From the NCBI GenBank assembly GCA_964429355.1, contig CAYSCH010000061.1:1-32391 (forward strand): 32,391 nt of DNA. Direction: 5' to 3'. Below the pieces are notes generated by a model, which was given only the letters and a program-made list of their open reading frames with translations, ran no database searches and was not told where the DNA came from. The stretch's first letter is position 1, and every line of letters starts with the position of its first letter. Shown here one piece after another: positions 8,016-16,694 of the stretch. The position numbers and the translations under genes are program-made. The stretch is from JAAYAY01 sp964429355 (GTDB lineage: Bacteria; Planctomycetota; Planctomycetia; Pirellulales; Thermoguttaceae).

Positions 8016-9023
8016 TCAGTTCAATCGCTTAACCTCGTATTGAGAATGAGGTTGCGTCGATTTGCCAATTTGAAAGCCGGGCCGTTTAGCGAAGGCAGCG
8101 TGAACGGCCTCGGCTTTGACCGGATCGTAGGCTCCGTGATGGGCCTGGAGCAGATAGCGGAGGGTCAACGGCGTTTCAGCGGTGAGGGTATAGCCATCCT
8201 GCAAGCAAAAGCCAGCCCCCATCCAGCCGTCCTGACGCACGTGCCAGTGGCTGGGATAGCGAGGATTGCCGGGATGGTCGAAATAGGTGATCCCTTCCAC
8301 GAGGGCATGACGATCGGCGCCGGTGCCAACCGCAATCGGGCCGCTATAGTCCATCCAACGTGCGGGCTTGCCGAAGATCTGTTCTTCGCCTTCCCCACCC
8401 TCGCTGCTGGTCAGCTTGCCGCCGCCGAAGTGAACGGAGAGAGTCTTGGCCACGCGAACAGCCAGAAAGCCGAAGTTCGTCTTGCCGAGTTCAACGGCCG
8501 CCGTGCCGGCAGGCGGGCGAAGCGTGATCTGGAATTCGAGGGCGTGTTCGCTGTCGTCGAGGGGTATCATGGCGGCAACCAGATCCTGTTCCATGAGTTC
8601 CTTCCCGGCTCCGTCGTACCAACCGCAGGCGGATGCCATCAGGGCCTCGTCGTCGCCGTCACGGTAGGCATACCAGAACTTCTGGCGGACCTGGGCTTCG
8701 GTGCCATCGCTCCAGAAATCCACGCCGGCCACGCTGTTGTGGGCGAACCAGACCGAACGATGGTGGTCATGGTCCTGCGCGCCGGGATGCCCCATACGCG
8801 TGAGCGAAATGCCGGAAGGACCATTGAAAGGATAGAAGAACGGCCGGGGGTACTGGCTGCCGAAGTGCCAACGAGCCTGCTCGATCCCGTCGATTTGAAG
8901 CGAAACCTGCTCATCCGGCAGCGGCAGGATTTCGCAGCGACGGAGGGCAAGAGGCTCTTGGGCAACGAGCGTGGCGGCCAGCAGGACCCAAGTGACGGCG
9001 AAGATTTGTGCGCTGCGGTACAT
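8016..9023 (-). CDS. Exported PmoA/DUF6807-family protein
   Basis: 335 residues with a signal peptide (YRSAQIFAVTWVLLAATLVA, then QEP). The body matches the family annotated as methane-oxygenase PmoA-like, now DUF6807. Signs are RPFFYPFNGPSGISLTR near the start, HHRSVWFAHNSVAGVDFW, ARWMDYSGP, and the ending HHGAYDPVKAEAVHAAF. The name PmoA is historical and does not mean methane oxidation. Members are exported, beta-sandwich proteins often found near carbohydrate-degrading genes. The ATG at 9023 puts the signal peptide at the N-terminus; a GTG at 9077 would add 18 residues. It lies 76 bases downstream of the heparinase-like gene on the same strand, so co-transcription is likely. Confidence 0.85.
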   Translation of the reverse strand: MYRSAQIFAVTWVLLAATLVAQEPLALRRCEILPLPDEQVSLQIDGIEQARWHFGSQYPRPFFYPFNGPSGISLTRMGHPGAQDHDHHRSVWFAHNSVAGVDFWSDGTEAQVRQKFWYAYRDGDDEALMASACGWYDGAGKELMEQDLVAAMIPLDDSEHALEFQITLRPPAGTAAVELGKTNFGFLAVRVAKTLSVHFGGGKLTSSEGGEGEEQIFGKPARWMDYSGPIAVGTGADRHALVEGITYFDHPGNPRYPSHWHVRQDGWMGAGFCLQDGYTLTAETPLTLRYLLQAHHGAYDPVKAEAVHAAFAKRPGFQIGKSTQPHSQYEVKRLN

Positions 9024-9099
9024 GGTGATCAGGAAAAACAGTCGTGGGGGTAAAAATAGTGGCCTTGGTTTTGGCACGGCTGGCCGAACGAGACGAGGG

Positions 9100-11055
9100 T
9101 TACTTGCCCCAGTTCTCCAATGGGACGATCTTCACCGCCTCCACCGCCCGACCGGCTTCGGCGCCCGGCTCGGCCAGGACCGCCAGGATGAGTTCGCCCG
9201 AGTCGGGTGCAACGGCCTCATAGGCGATCATCGTGGTGCCCCGATTGGGCGAGTCCCACTCGTTGCGGGGCCGGGCCGTGTCGATTGTATTCCAGGCGGC
9301 CGACTGGGGTGCGAGGATCGTCATTGCCAGGCGGGCTTTCTCCTGCTTCAGCTCGATACGTGGGGTGCCGGCCTGGCCTGGCGTTCCCGGAGTGATCATC
9401 CCCCAACGGACTCGGCTGCCGGGTTTCAGTCCCGTGAGTTGGTCCTGAATGAGGACGTTGCGCCCATTCATCAGCGCAATCCCCCGTCGGATCGAGCCGG
9501 CCTGTCCCGCATAGACGGCCGACATGTCGACGATCGAATGGGGGAAGGCAGGGTCATCGGAGAACTGAATCACCGGGGCGCTGGCACTGGCCTTCTGGAG
9601 CTGTCCATCGATGACCAGGGTGTTATGGCCTTCATTGCTCTGGCGAAAGATCTTCCAGCGGTCTGAATTCTGGCTGCTGCTCCAGAGGTTCATGCCGCGC
9701 GATTCAATGCCGTGGTAGCCCTCGGCCCCGAGATCTACGGCCCAGCGGACCTTCTCGGCGTCGAGCACGAAAGCCCCGATATCCATATGGCCGTGGGGAT
9801 CGGAAGGGGATCCCCCCTTGAGACCGACGAACGTGGCCGCGGCATCGGTCCACGAGCTGCGATGAACAGTCACGGGCGTCTTACTCTCGCTGAACCAGTG
9901 AAGGGGCATGCGGATCGGCGGGTCTTCCTCGACGCCGTCCATCCAGAGCAGTGCCAGCGGCAGGAGCCGGTCGCCGCCGCCCTGGGCGTCTCGGGCATCG
10001 GCCTCGGCGACGGCCGCACGCAGCAGCTCCCGCTCGCCCAGCAGCCAGTCGGGGCGAGCGAACCGGGCCGCGAACCAGAACAGGCACGACTCGGGACCTC
10101 GGCCGGCACCGCCGTCGGCATAATTGAAAAAGTCGCCGGAGGGTCCGCACATCAGGGCCGGGTACTGCCCGGTCTGGTCGAATCCGGGCGCCTGGGTCAA
10201 AGCGAAATCGCTGCCCAACACGCTCTCCAGCAGGTCGATGAGCACCACGTTGTAGCTCGTCCCGTAGGACCAGTACCCGGGTCCTTCCGGATAGCTTCCC
10301 TTCGGATCGTAGGCGTGCATGGAAAGCGTGACATTGTGGATCGCGTTGTGGACCGTGCGTGCGGCCAAGTCCTTCTCGTCCTCCAGCACGGCGAGGGCCC
10401 CGGCGGTAATACCGGCGTGGCAGACCTGGCCCCAGTTGTTTCGGGCAGTGACCCAGCCCTTGTGCGACGTTTCGAAGGGGAGAGAAACTCCCTTCTCGAC
10501 GATCGCCTTGCGAATCTCTTCCCGGCTTGCCTCGCCCAGTTGGTCGTAGAGCCAGTCGTAGCCGACCGCCAGGGCGAAGGTCATTTCGCCCGTGTCGAGG
10601 AAGTGGCTGGGGTTCCAGTCGCTGAACCGTGCGACGGCCAGCATCTCCTTTTCGCAGCGTTGGGCATGTTTCGCATCGCCCGTCAGATGGTAGGCCATGG
10701 AGAGAAGCAGCGTGCGTTTGACGCATCGCCGCGATTGCCCCAGAAGTCGCCTCCCTTCGAGCTCTCTCTTGATGGGGGAAGCGTCCTGGAGAAAAGTCGC
10801 CTGCTGCACGACCGCATCGGCCAAGGCCTTACGCAGTGGGTCGCCCTGGACCAACTGGCGCAAAGCTTCCAGTTCCGCCCGTTGGGCAAACAGCCGGGGG
10901 TGGTCGGCGGGAACCTTGTCGATTCGTTGGCGAACCTCCTCCAGCGAGATCGTGGGCGGATAGCCGGAGCCCGGCTCGTCCGCGGCCTTCGCTACAACCG
11001 AAGCAAACGACAGGACAAGGAGGAGCAGAACGGTCAAGTTCGCAATGGCTTTCAT
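9100..11055 (-). CDS. Exported heparinase II/III-like polysaccharide lyase family protein
   Basis: 651 residues from the ATG at 11055, with a signal peptide (ANLTVLLLLVLSFASVVAKA). An alpha/alpha-toroid domain occupies about 60-370, with the conserved GWVTARNNWGQVCHAG and YPEGPGYWSYGTSYNVVLID. The heparinase II/III beta-domain follows, with GSPSDPHGHMDIGAFVLDA and a segment containing NEGHNTLVIDG. Asn, Tyr and His in these motifs are those used by family lyases to cut uronic-acid polysaccharides by beta-elimination. The exact substrate (alginate, heparin-like or other) cannot be told from the sequence. The frame is open upstream to 11286, but that part lacks a signal sequence. It shares a direction with the PmoA-like and SGNH genes. 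Confidence 0.88.
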   Translation of the reverse strand: MKAIANLTVLLLLVLSFASVVAKAADEPGSGYPPTISLEEVRQRIDKVPADHPRLFAQRAELEALRQLVQGDPLRKALADAVVQQATFLQDASPIKRELEGRRLLGQSRRCVKRTLLLSMAYHLTGDAKHAQRCEKEMLAVARFSDWNPSHFLDTGEMTFALAVGYDWLYDQLGEASREEIRKAIVEKGVSLPFETSHKGWVTARNNWGQVCHAGITAGALAVLEDEKDLAARTVHNAIHNVTLSMHAYDPKGSYPEGPGYWSYGTSYNVVLIDLLESVLGSDFALTQAPGFDQTGQYPALMCGPSGDFFNYADGGAGRGPESCLFWFAARFARPDWLLGERELLRAAVAEADARDAQGGGDRLLPLALLWMDGVEEDPPIRMPLHWFSESKTPVTVHRSSWTDAAATFVGLKGGSPSDPHGHMDIGAFVLDAEKVRWAVDLGAEGYHGIESRGMNLWSSSQNSDRWKIFRQSNEGHNTLVIDGQLQKASASAPVIQFSDDPAFPHSIVDMSAVYAGQAGSIRRGIALMNGRNVLIQDQLTGLKPGSRVRWGMITPGTPGQAGTPRIELKQEKARLAMTILAPQSAAWNTIDTARPRNEWDSPNRGTTMIAYEAVAPDSGELILAVLAEPGAEAGRAVEAVKIVPLENWGK

Positions 11056-11171
11056 TTCCTGGATTCCGCGAATTCTATTGTTCGATTCGTTCGAGAAACA
11101 ACTGGGTCGTGCCCCGAAGGGACAGCGCTGTATCCTCCCAGGCCAACGCCCGAAGCAATCATCACTCCATC

Positions 11172-11197
11172 TGAATCGCCTTGCGAGATTCCCGGAA
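11172..11197 (-). repeat. Short single-arm copy of the ccgggaatc..gcaaggc repeat
   Basis: The reverse complement of these 26 bases matches 14259-14284 at 23 of 26 positions. Both carry gggaatc, two free bases, then gcaaggc and an att. The same core forms one arm of the palindrome in the 4766-4929 and 17927-18198 repeats. It sits in the gap between the SGNH and heparinase genes. Confidence 0.5.
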
Positions 11198-11296
11198 AAT
11201 GGTGGCTGTCTCCTCTTTCCTCCTCGTGCTCGTCTGCTCATTTGCCGTAGTAGGGTGAAATCTCTTACGGCCGGCATCAGGATCAAGCGTTGGCTG

Positions 11297-12061
11297 TCAT
11301 ATTCCCAACGTTTCCCGCCATACCTTGGTCATGAGCGCATGGCCAGCCAGGGTGGGGTGCACCCCGTCGGCGGCCCAATACTCGGCCGGCGCCGCCTTGA
11401 CGGCCTCATCGAACATGGTCTGGAAGGGGACCTTTTCGAGCTTCAATTCGGCCGCCAGTTTGTTGGCCACTTCCCGGCGCTGGTCGAACTCGGGAAACCA
11501 GGTGTCGTTGACCGCTCCGCAGCGAAGTACGAAGGGTTCGCAGATCACCAGACGCACGCCGGGCAGCTTTTCGAGTGTCTGCTGGAGCAACTGGCGATAG
11601 CCGGTTTCGTAATCTGCCACGGTTCCATCGTACTTGCCGCTCAGCTTGTGCCAGATGTCGTTGACGCCAATCAGGATACTGAGGAGGTCGGGCTTCAGTT
11701 CGATCGCGTCCTGTTGCCAACGGGCGGCCAGGTCCGGAACCTTGTTGCCGCTGATTCCTCGGTTGTGAATCGTGAGCTGCCGTTCCGGGTACTCGGCCAG
11801 GAGCGCTCCACCGATCAGGTTCGGGTATCCGCGTCCGAGACTCTGGGAGTTGTTCGGGGTTTGCCCTTTCCGGTCGCGACCGGCGTCGGTGATCGAGTCG
11901 CCCTGGAAGAGGATCACGGCCCCGGGTTTCAGTTCCTTCTTCTCATCCGCCATAGCGGGTCCGGCTGCAAACCACGACGACGCCGCCATGGTGCCACCGG
12001 CCACGGCCGTGGTGTGCAGGAAGGAACGACGGGAGAGATTCTCTTGGCTGGAGTTTCGCAT
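11297..12061 (-). CDS. Tat-exported SGNH/GDSL hydrolase
   Basis: 254 residues. A twin-arginine signal opens the protein (SRRSFLHTT at 10-18, then a hydrophobic Ala-rich stretch to AMADE). The SGNH blocks are complete: GDSIT (54-58, nucleophile Ser56), the Gly block NRGISG (100-105), the Asn block GVND (132-135), and the catalytic pair in DGVHPT (Asp232, His235). The family removes ester groups, often acetyl groups on polysaccharides, or acts as lysophospholipase. Here the neighbours favour carbohydrate esterase. The gene is 240 bases upstream of the heparinase gene and may begin the same transcript. Confidence 0.9.
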   Translation of the reverse strand: MRNSSQENLSRRSFLHTTAVAGGTMAASSWFAAGPAMADEKKELKPGAVILFQGDSITDAGRDRKGQTPNNSQSLGRGYPNLIGGALLAEYPERQLTIHNRGISGNKVPDLAARWQQDAIELKPDLLSILIGVNDIWHKLSGKYDGTVADYETGYRQLLQQTLEKLPGVRLVICEPFVLRCGAVNDTWFPEFDQRREVANKLAAELKLEKVPFQTMFDEAVKAAPAEYWAADGVHPTLAGHALMTKVWRETLGI

Positions 12062-12605
12062 GGCGTATCTCGGCAGGTGTGTTGGAACTGGAATGGACTG
12101 GCAAACTTCCTGTGGCCCAATTTAGGCGGCGGCAGATGGAAAATCTATAAGAAGCCCTCACAAAACGTACGAGTTTCCCACGGGCATGGATGTGCACAGC
12201 CGGTGGTTTTGTTAGCGGCTCTACGTCTGGCCCATTAGAGGGGAGAATTGCGATTCCGTCCGCGTTGCGCGGCGACACATCGCAGCCGCGCCATGGCATG
12301 AAGTGGAGCTCGCTCGGTAGCGTACCTGACGCCGCTTCTTCTTGACGAACCGTAACGGGCGCCGCCTCGGTCCCTGCTGGCGAGTCGCCGACTGTGACTA
12401 GGGCCGCCAGCGATTGAGCGCAGAATCGACTCCATCGCGTCTCGGCCGCTCTTCCTGTTGATCTGCACCTACCGTCCCGTCCCCTCCATTCCAGTTTCAC
12501 TGTGGCACCCATTAGAATGGCGCTCGATCCCTGGCATACCAATCAAGGGAGGGCTGCGCCACTCCAACGCCGCATACGATGTGAACCACGAAAAGGGACC
12601 TCACC
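12062..12605. other. Spacer between divergent genes
   Basis: A 544-base gap between the divergent SGNH (-) and beta-lactamase-family (+) genes, so it must hold promoters in both directions. I see no convincing gene. A short inverted pair, agccg and cggct, lies at 12197-12219 around a loop rich in T and G; it is too weak to name. Short open frames on both strands are Arg-rich and look like shadows. Confidence 0.5.
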
Positions 12606-13811
12606 ATGGATGCTCATCGTGCAACGTCTCCAGTCCTGGCAAGGGTTCTCCTTGAGTCCGTCGGTCGTCTGCATGTGCGCACCGATCTCTTCCGCTCTTC
12701 CCGGGTCTATTGCAGAGGGGCCGTGACGGCCGGTTGCTGTGCGCTTCTGGCGGTCGTCTTGGCAGCAGTTCCGACCGAGGGCGTCGAACGGCCGATGGTC
12801 TGGCCGTCGCCCGAGTGGCCGAGTGCCCAGCCGGCCGAGATGGGTCTTAACCCCAAGGGACTCGAGGAAGCGGAACGCTACGCTCTCTCCGCAGGCGGAT
12901 CGGGGATGATCGTTCGTTATGGCCGTGTCGTGCTCCGCTGGGGCGATCAGAATCAACTGTACGACATCAAGTCGGCAACCAAATCGTTCGGTGCCACCGC
13001 CCTGGGCGTTGCCGTCAAGGACGGGAAGATCGAATTGGATGCCCCCGTCCGTCGATACCACCCAGGCCTCGGAGTTCCCCCCGAAAGCAACGCCCAGACG
13101 GGTTGGCTCGACGAGATCACGATTCTCCAACTGGCCACGCAGACGGCCGGGTTCGATAAGCCGGGCGGATACGAGCCTCTCCTGTTCAGGCCGGGTACCC
13201 ATTGGCACTACAGCGACGGAGGCCCGAACTGGCTGGCCGAGTGCATTACGCTCCAGTACAAGCGGGACCTGGATGAGTTGATGTTCGACAGGGTATTCAC
13301 ACCCTTGGGGATCAGCCGCGACGATCTTCGCTGGCGGAAGAACCAGTATCGCGCGCACGACCTTGAAGGCATTCCCCGCCGCGAGTTCGGAGCGGGTATC
13401 CAGGCGAATGTTGATGCGCTGGCCCGGTTCGGCTATCTCTATCTCCGCCAGGGGCGGTGGAAAGACGATCAGATTCTTCCGAAGGACTTTGTGAGCATGG
13501 CCAGCCGGCCGGTCCGAGCGGTCGTCGGGTTGCCCGAATGGGCCGCCGACGCACACGGCAATGCTTCGGATCACTACGGCCTGCTCTGGTGGAACAATGC
13601 CGACGGCACCCTTGAGACCGTTCCCCGCGACGCCTACTGGGCCTGGGGCCTCTACGACAGCCTCGTTGTGGTTGTCCCTTCGCTCGACCTGGTTGCCGTC
13701 CGCGGCGGGGAAGGGGGCAAATCATGGCCCCGGCCTGAAGGTCCATCTGGTCACTACGAGGTCCTGAACCCCTTTCTGGGGCCGATTGTCGCAGCAGCAC
13801 GTTCCGAGTGA
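12606..13811 (+). CDS. Exported beta-lactamase-family (class C fold) serine hydrolase
   Basis: 401 residues. A 38-residue N-terminal stretch precedes a hydrophobic segment (AGCCALLAVVLAAVPTEG, about 42-59), probably an export signal. The penicillin-binding fold is marked by SATK (123-126, nucleophile Ser123 and general base Lys126) and YSDGG (202-206), which takes the place of the Tyr-x-Asn motif. The C-terminal strand is near WGLYDSLVVVVPSLDLVAV. Members act as esterases, peptidases or transpeptidase-like enzymes, and antibiotic resistance is not implied. The ATG at 12606 has ggga upstream. The stop overlaps the GTG of the following fragment by four bases. Confidence 0.88.
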   Translation: MDAHRATSPVLARVLLESVGRLHVRTDLFRSSRVYCRGAVTAGCCALLAVVLAAVPTEGVERPMVWPSPEWPSAQPAEMGLNPKGLEEAERYALSAGGSGMIVRYGRVVLRWGDQNQLYDIKSATKSFGATALGVAVKDGKIELDAPVRRYHPGLGVPPESNAQTGWLDEITILQLATQTAGFDKPGGYEPLLFRPGTHWHYSDGGPNWLAECITLQYKRDLDELMFDRVFTPLGISRDDLRWRKNQYRAHDLEGIPRREFGAGIQANVDALARFGYLYLRQGRWKDDQILPKDFVSMASRPVRAVVGLPEWAADAHGNASDHYGLLWWNNADGTLETVPRDAYWAWGLYDSLVVVVPSLDLVAVRGGEGGKSWPRPEGPSGHYEVLNPFLGPIVAAARSE

Positions 13812-14218
13812 TCGAGCGGCAAACGATCCTGCGCCAGGCCGAGGGGAGCGACAACTGGCCCCTGACCTGGGCCGACGACGACGCCCTGTACACCGCCTAC
13901 GGCGATTGGTGGGGTTTAGACCCCAAGGCTCCGGAGAAGCTGAGCCAGGGTCTTGCTCGTATCGAAGGCGGGCCGGACGATCCTCGCGGCGCGAATATCC
14001 GCTCGGCCACGGGTGAGCGACTCGGCCAGGGCGCCCTGGGCGAGAAGGCCAGCGGCGTATTGATGGTCGACGGTGTTTTGTACATGTGGATCCGCCCTGC
14101 CGGAAACTTGCGGCTCGGTTGGTCCAGGGATCACGCCAGGACCTGCCTGGTCTTCTCCGGCGACGATCATTTCTCCGTTCGAAAAGCCACCTTGGTCTCG
14201 AGGAGAAACACGCCCTGA
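13808..14218 (+). pseudogene. Internal fragment of a DUF4185-like secreted protein
   Basis: The frame encodes about 136 residues. Residues 10-100 look conserved: EGSDNWPLTWADDDALYTAY, then GPDDPRGANIRS, and KASGVLMVDGVLYMW. I know this pattern from planctomycete exported proteins of about 350-400 residues, resembling DUF4185 beta-propeller-like proteins. Here the signal peptide is missing and the match stops near residue 112 (LGWSRDHARTC), followed by an unrelated tail to the stop. The piece starts at the stop of the previous gene (GTGA overlap). I read it as a gene cut at both ends by deletion, though translation by coupling is possible. Confidence 0.6.
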
Positions 14219-14258
14219 ATGAGGTTGCGGGGAGGGAAAGGTGATAGCGACTCTTTCT

Positions 14259-14284
14259 TTCCGGGAATCCTGCAAGGCCATTCA
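14259..14284 (+). repeat. Short single-arm copy of the ccgggaatc..gcaaggc repeat, at the ROK stop codon
   Basis: A 26-base copy matches the reverse complement of 11172-11197 at 23 of 26 positions. It lies in the gap between two convergent genes, and its end covers the stop codon of the ROK gene (14282-14284). See the dispersed palindromic repeats at 4766 and 17927. Confidence 0.5.
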
Positions 14285-15670
14285 ACAGGTCACGTGAATC
14301 AGGGCCACCTTGCGGTCGGGGCAGGCATTGTAGGCCTGGGCCAGGTCGGGCGTGCGGGCCACTTCCAGCCGGATTCTCCGCTGGCTCAGATACAACTCCG
14401 ATTCCGCGTTGAGGGCCATCTGACCCTGGTGCCCCGAGCCGACGAACACCACCTCCGGTCCGCCGCGGCAGATCCGCTGCAGCTCTTTCACGTCGACCAC
14501 GTGCGAGGTGCCGAGACGTTCCTTGACGGCCACCTTCTTCCGCTTCTTTACCTTTCCGTCGACGCGAATCACCACGTCGTTGCCATGGGTCTTCTTGCCG
14601 ATGGATATCTCGCCGAACAACGTTTCAGCGATCTGCGGATAGGCGGGACACACGGCGTTCTGCTTCTCGAACGGACTGAACCCCGCCCGGATCGCCGCCA
14701 GGGCCGCCGCGCCCACGACCACCGCATCGTCGCCGAGGGCCGAGAGCACGACCTGCCCACCGGTTCTGGCGCCGGTTAGCTGATCGGAGGCCAGGATCTC
14801 CTGGATGATCGGAAGCATGAAGCCGCTGCACGCCTCCGCCACGCCGCCCCCGAGAACGATCACCTCCGGATCGATCAAGTGCCGCACCGTGAGGCAGCCG
14901 TAGGCCAGAACCTGCGACGCTCTTCGCAGCACCTGGGTGACCAGTTCGTCGCCGGCCTCCAAGGCGTCGCGCAGGGAACTGGACCGGATCAACGACAGGT
15001 CGCCGCCGAGCAGGTCCGACAAGACCGTCGTTCGCCCGGCGGCCAGCCCCTGGCGAATATCCCGTTCGATGGCCGTTCGGCTGGCCAAAGCTTCCAGGCA
15101 CCCCAGGTTTCCGCACCCGCATTTCGGACCGCCGATCTGCATGACGATGTGCCCGATCTCCCCGGCCGACTCCCGGGCGCCCGTCCAGAGCTTGCCCCCC
15201 TGGACAATTCCGCTTCCCACGCCCGTTCCCACAAGGATCGCGATCGAACTGCCGGTGCCGCGGGCCGAGCCCAGCCACGACTCGCCAAGTGCCCCGAGGT
15301 TGCAGTCGTTGCCGAGGGCCACGGGAACTCCGAAATGCTCCTCCAACCGCGGACCGACGGAAATGCCTGTCAGACTCATATTCGGGGTGACGACGACCAG
15401 TCCTTGCTCGGGGTCCACCACTCCCGGAATCGCAATCCCCACGGCCGTCAACTGGTCCAGGAGAATCGATTCTTCCTGCATCGTCTCGTCGGCGGCGGCG
15501 ATGATTGCCTCCAGCACCTTCTCCGGGTCCCCATCGCGTGGCGTGGGGCAGCGGTGGCGAGAAAGCACAACTCCGGCCTGTGTGATCAGCGACGCCTGGA
15601 TCTTCGTACCCCCCACGTCGACTGCCAGGTATACGGCCTTGGATGCCGCCCGCTTTGCCTTCGGTTCCAT
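14282..15670 (-). CDS. ROK-family sugar kinase fused to a C-terminal Mth938/DUF498 domain
   Basis: 462 residues. Residues 1-335 form a ROK kinase: phosphate loop VDVGGTK (17-23), catalytic Asp in GNDCNLGALGE, GTGVGSGIV, and the zinc-binding motif with GHIVMQIGG then CGCGNLGCLE. ROK kinases phosphorylate sugars such as glucose, N-acetylglucosamine or N-acetylmannosamine. No N-terminal DNA-binding domain is present, so this is an enzyme-type member. From about 349 to the end the protein reads FGEISIGKK, NDVVIRVDGKVKKRKK, GTSHVVDVKELQ, VVFVGSGHQGQM and ends VALIHVTC. These are landmarks of the Mth938/NDUFAF3 (DUF498) domain, which normally stands alone at about 110-120 residues. The junction is in one open frame without a stop or start. 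The upstream gagggtgag is a good ribosome-binding site. Confidence 0.88.
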   Translation of the reverse strand: MEPKAKRAASKAVYLAVDVGGTKIQASLITQAGVVLSRHRCPTPRDGDPEKVLEAIIAAADETMQEESILLDQLTAVGIAIPGVVDPEQGLVVVTPNMSLTGISVGPRLEEHFGVPVALGNDCNLGALGESWLGSARGTGSSIAILVGTGVGSGIVQGGKLWTGARESAGEIGHIVMQIGGPKCGCGNLGCLEALASRTAIERDIRQGLAAGRTTVLSDLLGGDLSLIRSSSLRDALEAGDELVTQVLRRASQVLAYGCLTVRHLIDPEVIVLGGGVAEACSGFMLPIIQEILASDQLTGARTGGQVVLSALGDDAVVVGAAALAAIRAGFSPFEKQNAVCPAYPQIAETLFGEISIGKKTHGNDVVIRVDGKVKKRKKVAVKERLGTSHVVDVKELQRICRGGPEVVFVGSGHQGQMALNAESELYLSQRRIRLEVARTPDLAQAYNACPDRKVALIHVTC

Positions 15671-16246
15671 CTCTCACCCTCTGCACGGTTCTGTTGTCGG
15701 TCCGACGTTCCAAGCCCTGTCATTCTTGGCGCAGGGGCCCGTTTGTGAAAGGGGCCAGCCCCAAAAATTCCCGGGGAACTCAACAAGACCCCTCCTGCGG
15801 TCCCAATGCGTGCCAAACCCTTGACCGACGTGGTTGTTGGCGAGGAGACGCTCTCGGCCACCGCCAGGGCGATGGGGAAGGCGTTTGCGCTGGCGGAGTG
15901 GATCGAAATGCTCCACTTTCGCCCTGGCCAGGACGATGACCAGGGCGAAGCGGCGCAGGCGCTATGTCAAATTGTCAAAGATCAAGAGGACGGTCTTTTC
16001 GAAACCAATGGCAAGGGATGTGTCAGGAGCCGATCCAAAGGCCCTCCGGCCGCCGCTGCGGGCTCCACAGATTGGCGGCAAGGATAGGATTGGGGGAAAG
16101 CGGGTCAGGTGACAGAGGAAAAGTGTTTTATCGGTGGTGTGAACCGGACAGTTTTGGCACGCATGCGTGTGTGATCCGAAAGTAGACTTGGACGAGTGGG
16201 GAGGGTGTAAGTCATCTGGTCATGCCTAGTTAGGAAGTTGTGTTGA

Positions 16247-16282
16247 GGCGCAAGTGTTTACCACACTTATGGGGTATGCGCC
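16247..16282. repeat. Nested inverted repeat
   Basis: Outer arms ggcgc (16247-16251) and gcgcc (16278-16282) enclose inner arms aagtgt (16252-16257) and acactt (16263-16268). Part of the right side, ggtatgcgcc and aaac, also occurs inverted near 482-500. No known function. Confidence 0.4.
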
Positions 16283-16627
16283 AAAACCTCGGGATGATGT
16301 GTATGCATCAGGGAGCGGGAAGCAGAGGTCAGAGGGTCAGAGGTCAGAGGGACACGAGCGACGATTTCACGGTATTCGGGAGCGGGGAGCCGCGCTGCGG
16401 TGAAGTCCGGAAGGGCTCGAGCAGAGACGCGGAGGTTGAGGGAAAAACGAAGACACCCGACGGGTCTGATCGCTTCACGGAAGTGTATCGATTCAGGTTG
16501 TCAAAGATCGGACGATCGGCTGGCCGGGGGCAGGGTTGGTACGCGTGGGATAGCCAAACTTCGAGGGTCAGTATACACGATTCTGGAGACATGTGTACAC
16601 TGGTATTTTTGGCCACCCCCCTGGGGA

Positions 16628-16694
16628 GGCAGAGGACAGAGGTCAGAAGACAGACGTCAGAAGACAGACGTCAGAACGGCAGAGGACAGAGGGG
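16628..16694 (+). repeat. Imperfect tandem array of gtcagaagacagac-type units
   Basis: Two exact 14-base units, gtcagaagacagac (16642-16655 and 16656-16669), a partial third, and flanking ggcagaggacagagg at both ends. Related agaggtcagagg strings occur near 16326. It reads as EDRRQ-type repeats in translation, a common illusion of coding in such spacers. Confidence 0.65.

Noticed and set aside
8016..9023. Methane or ammonia monooxygenase subunit, from the family label PmoA
   Set aside because: The protein is soluble, exported and beta-rich, without the membrane helices of true PmoA; the label is historical.
9712..11250. A 512-codon open frame on the plus strand across the heparinase-like gene
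   Set aside because: Shadow of the minus-strand gene, which has a signal peptide and family motifs. The shadow has none.
12197..12219. Terminator-like agccg/cggct pair
   Set aside because: A five-base stem with a 13-base loop is too weak, and its place between divergent genes does not suit a terminator.
12606..13811. Antibiotic-resistance beta-lactamase
   Set aside because: SATK and YSDG place it in the wide class C/PBP-like hydrolase family; nothing points to beta-lactam turnover.
14625..15713. A 362-codon minus-strand frame overlapping the ROK gene
   Set aside because: Different frame of the same strand with Arg/Gly-rich translation; the ROK frame carries all motifs.
15806..16087. A 93-codon frame upstream of the ROK gene
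   Set aside because: Overlapped by another open frame of similar length, with no ribosome-binding site or recognisable domain. Kept only as part of the spacer note.
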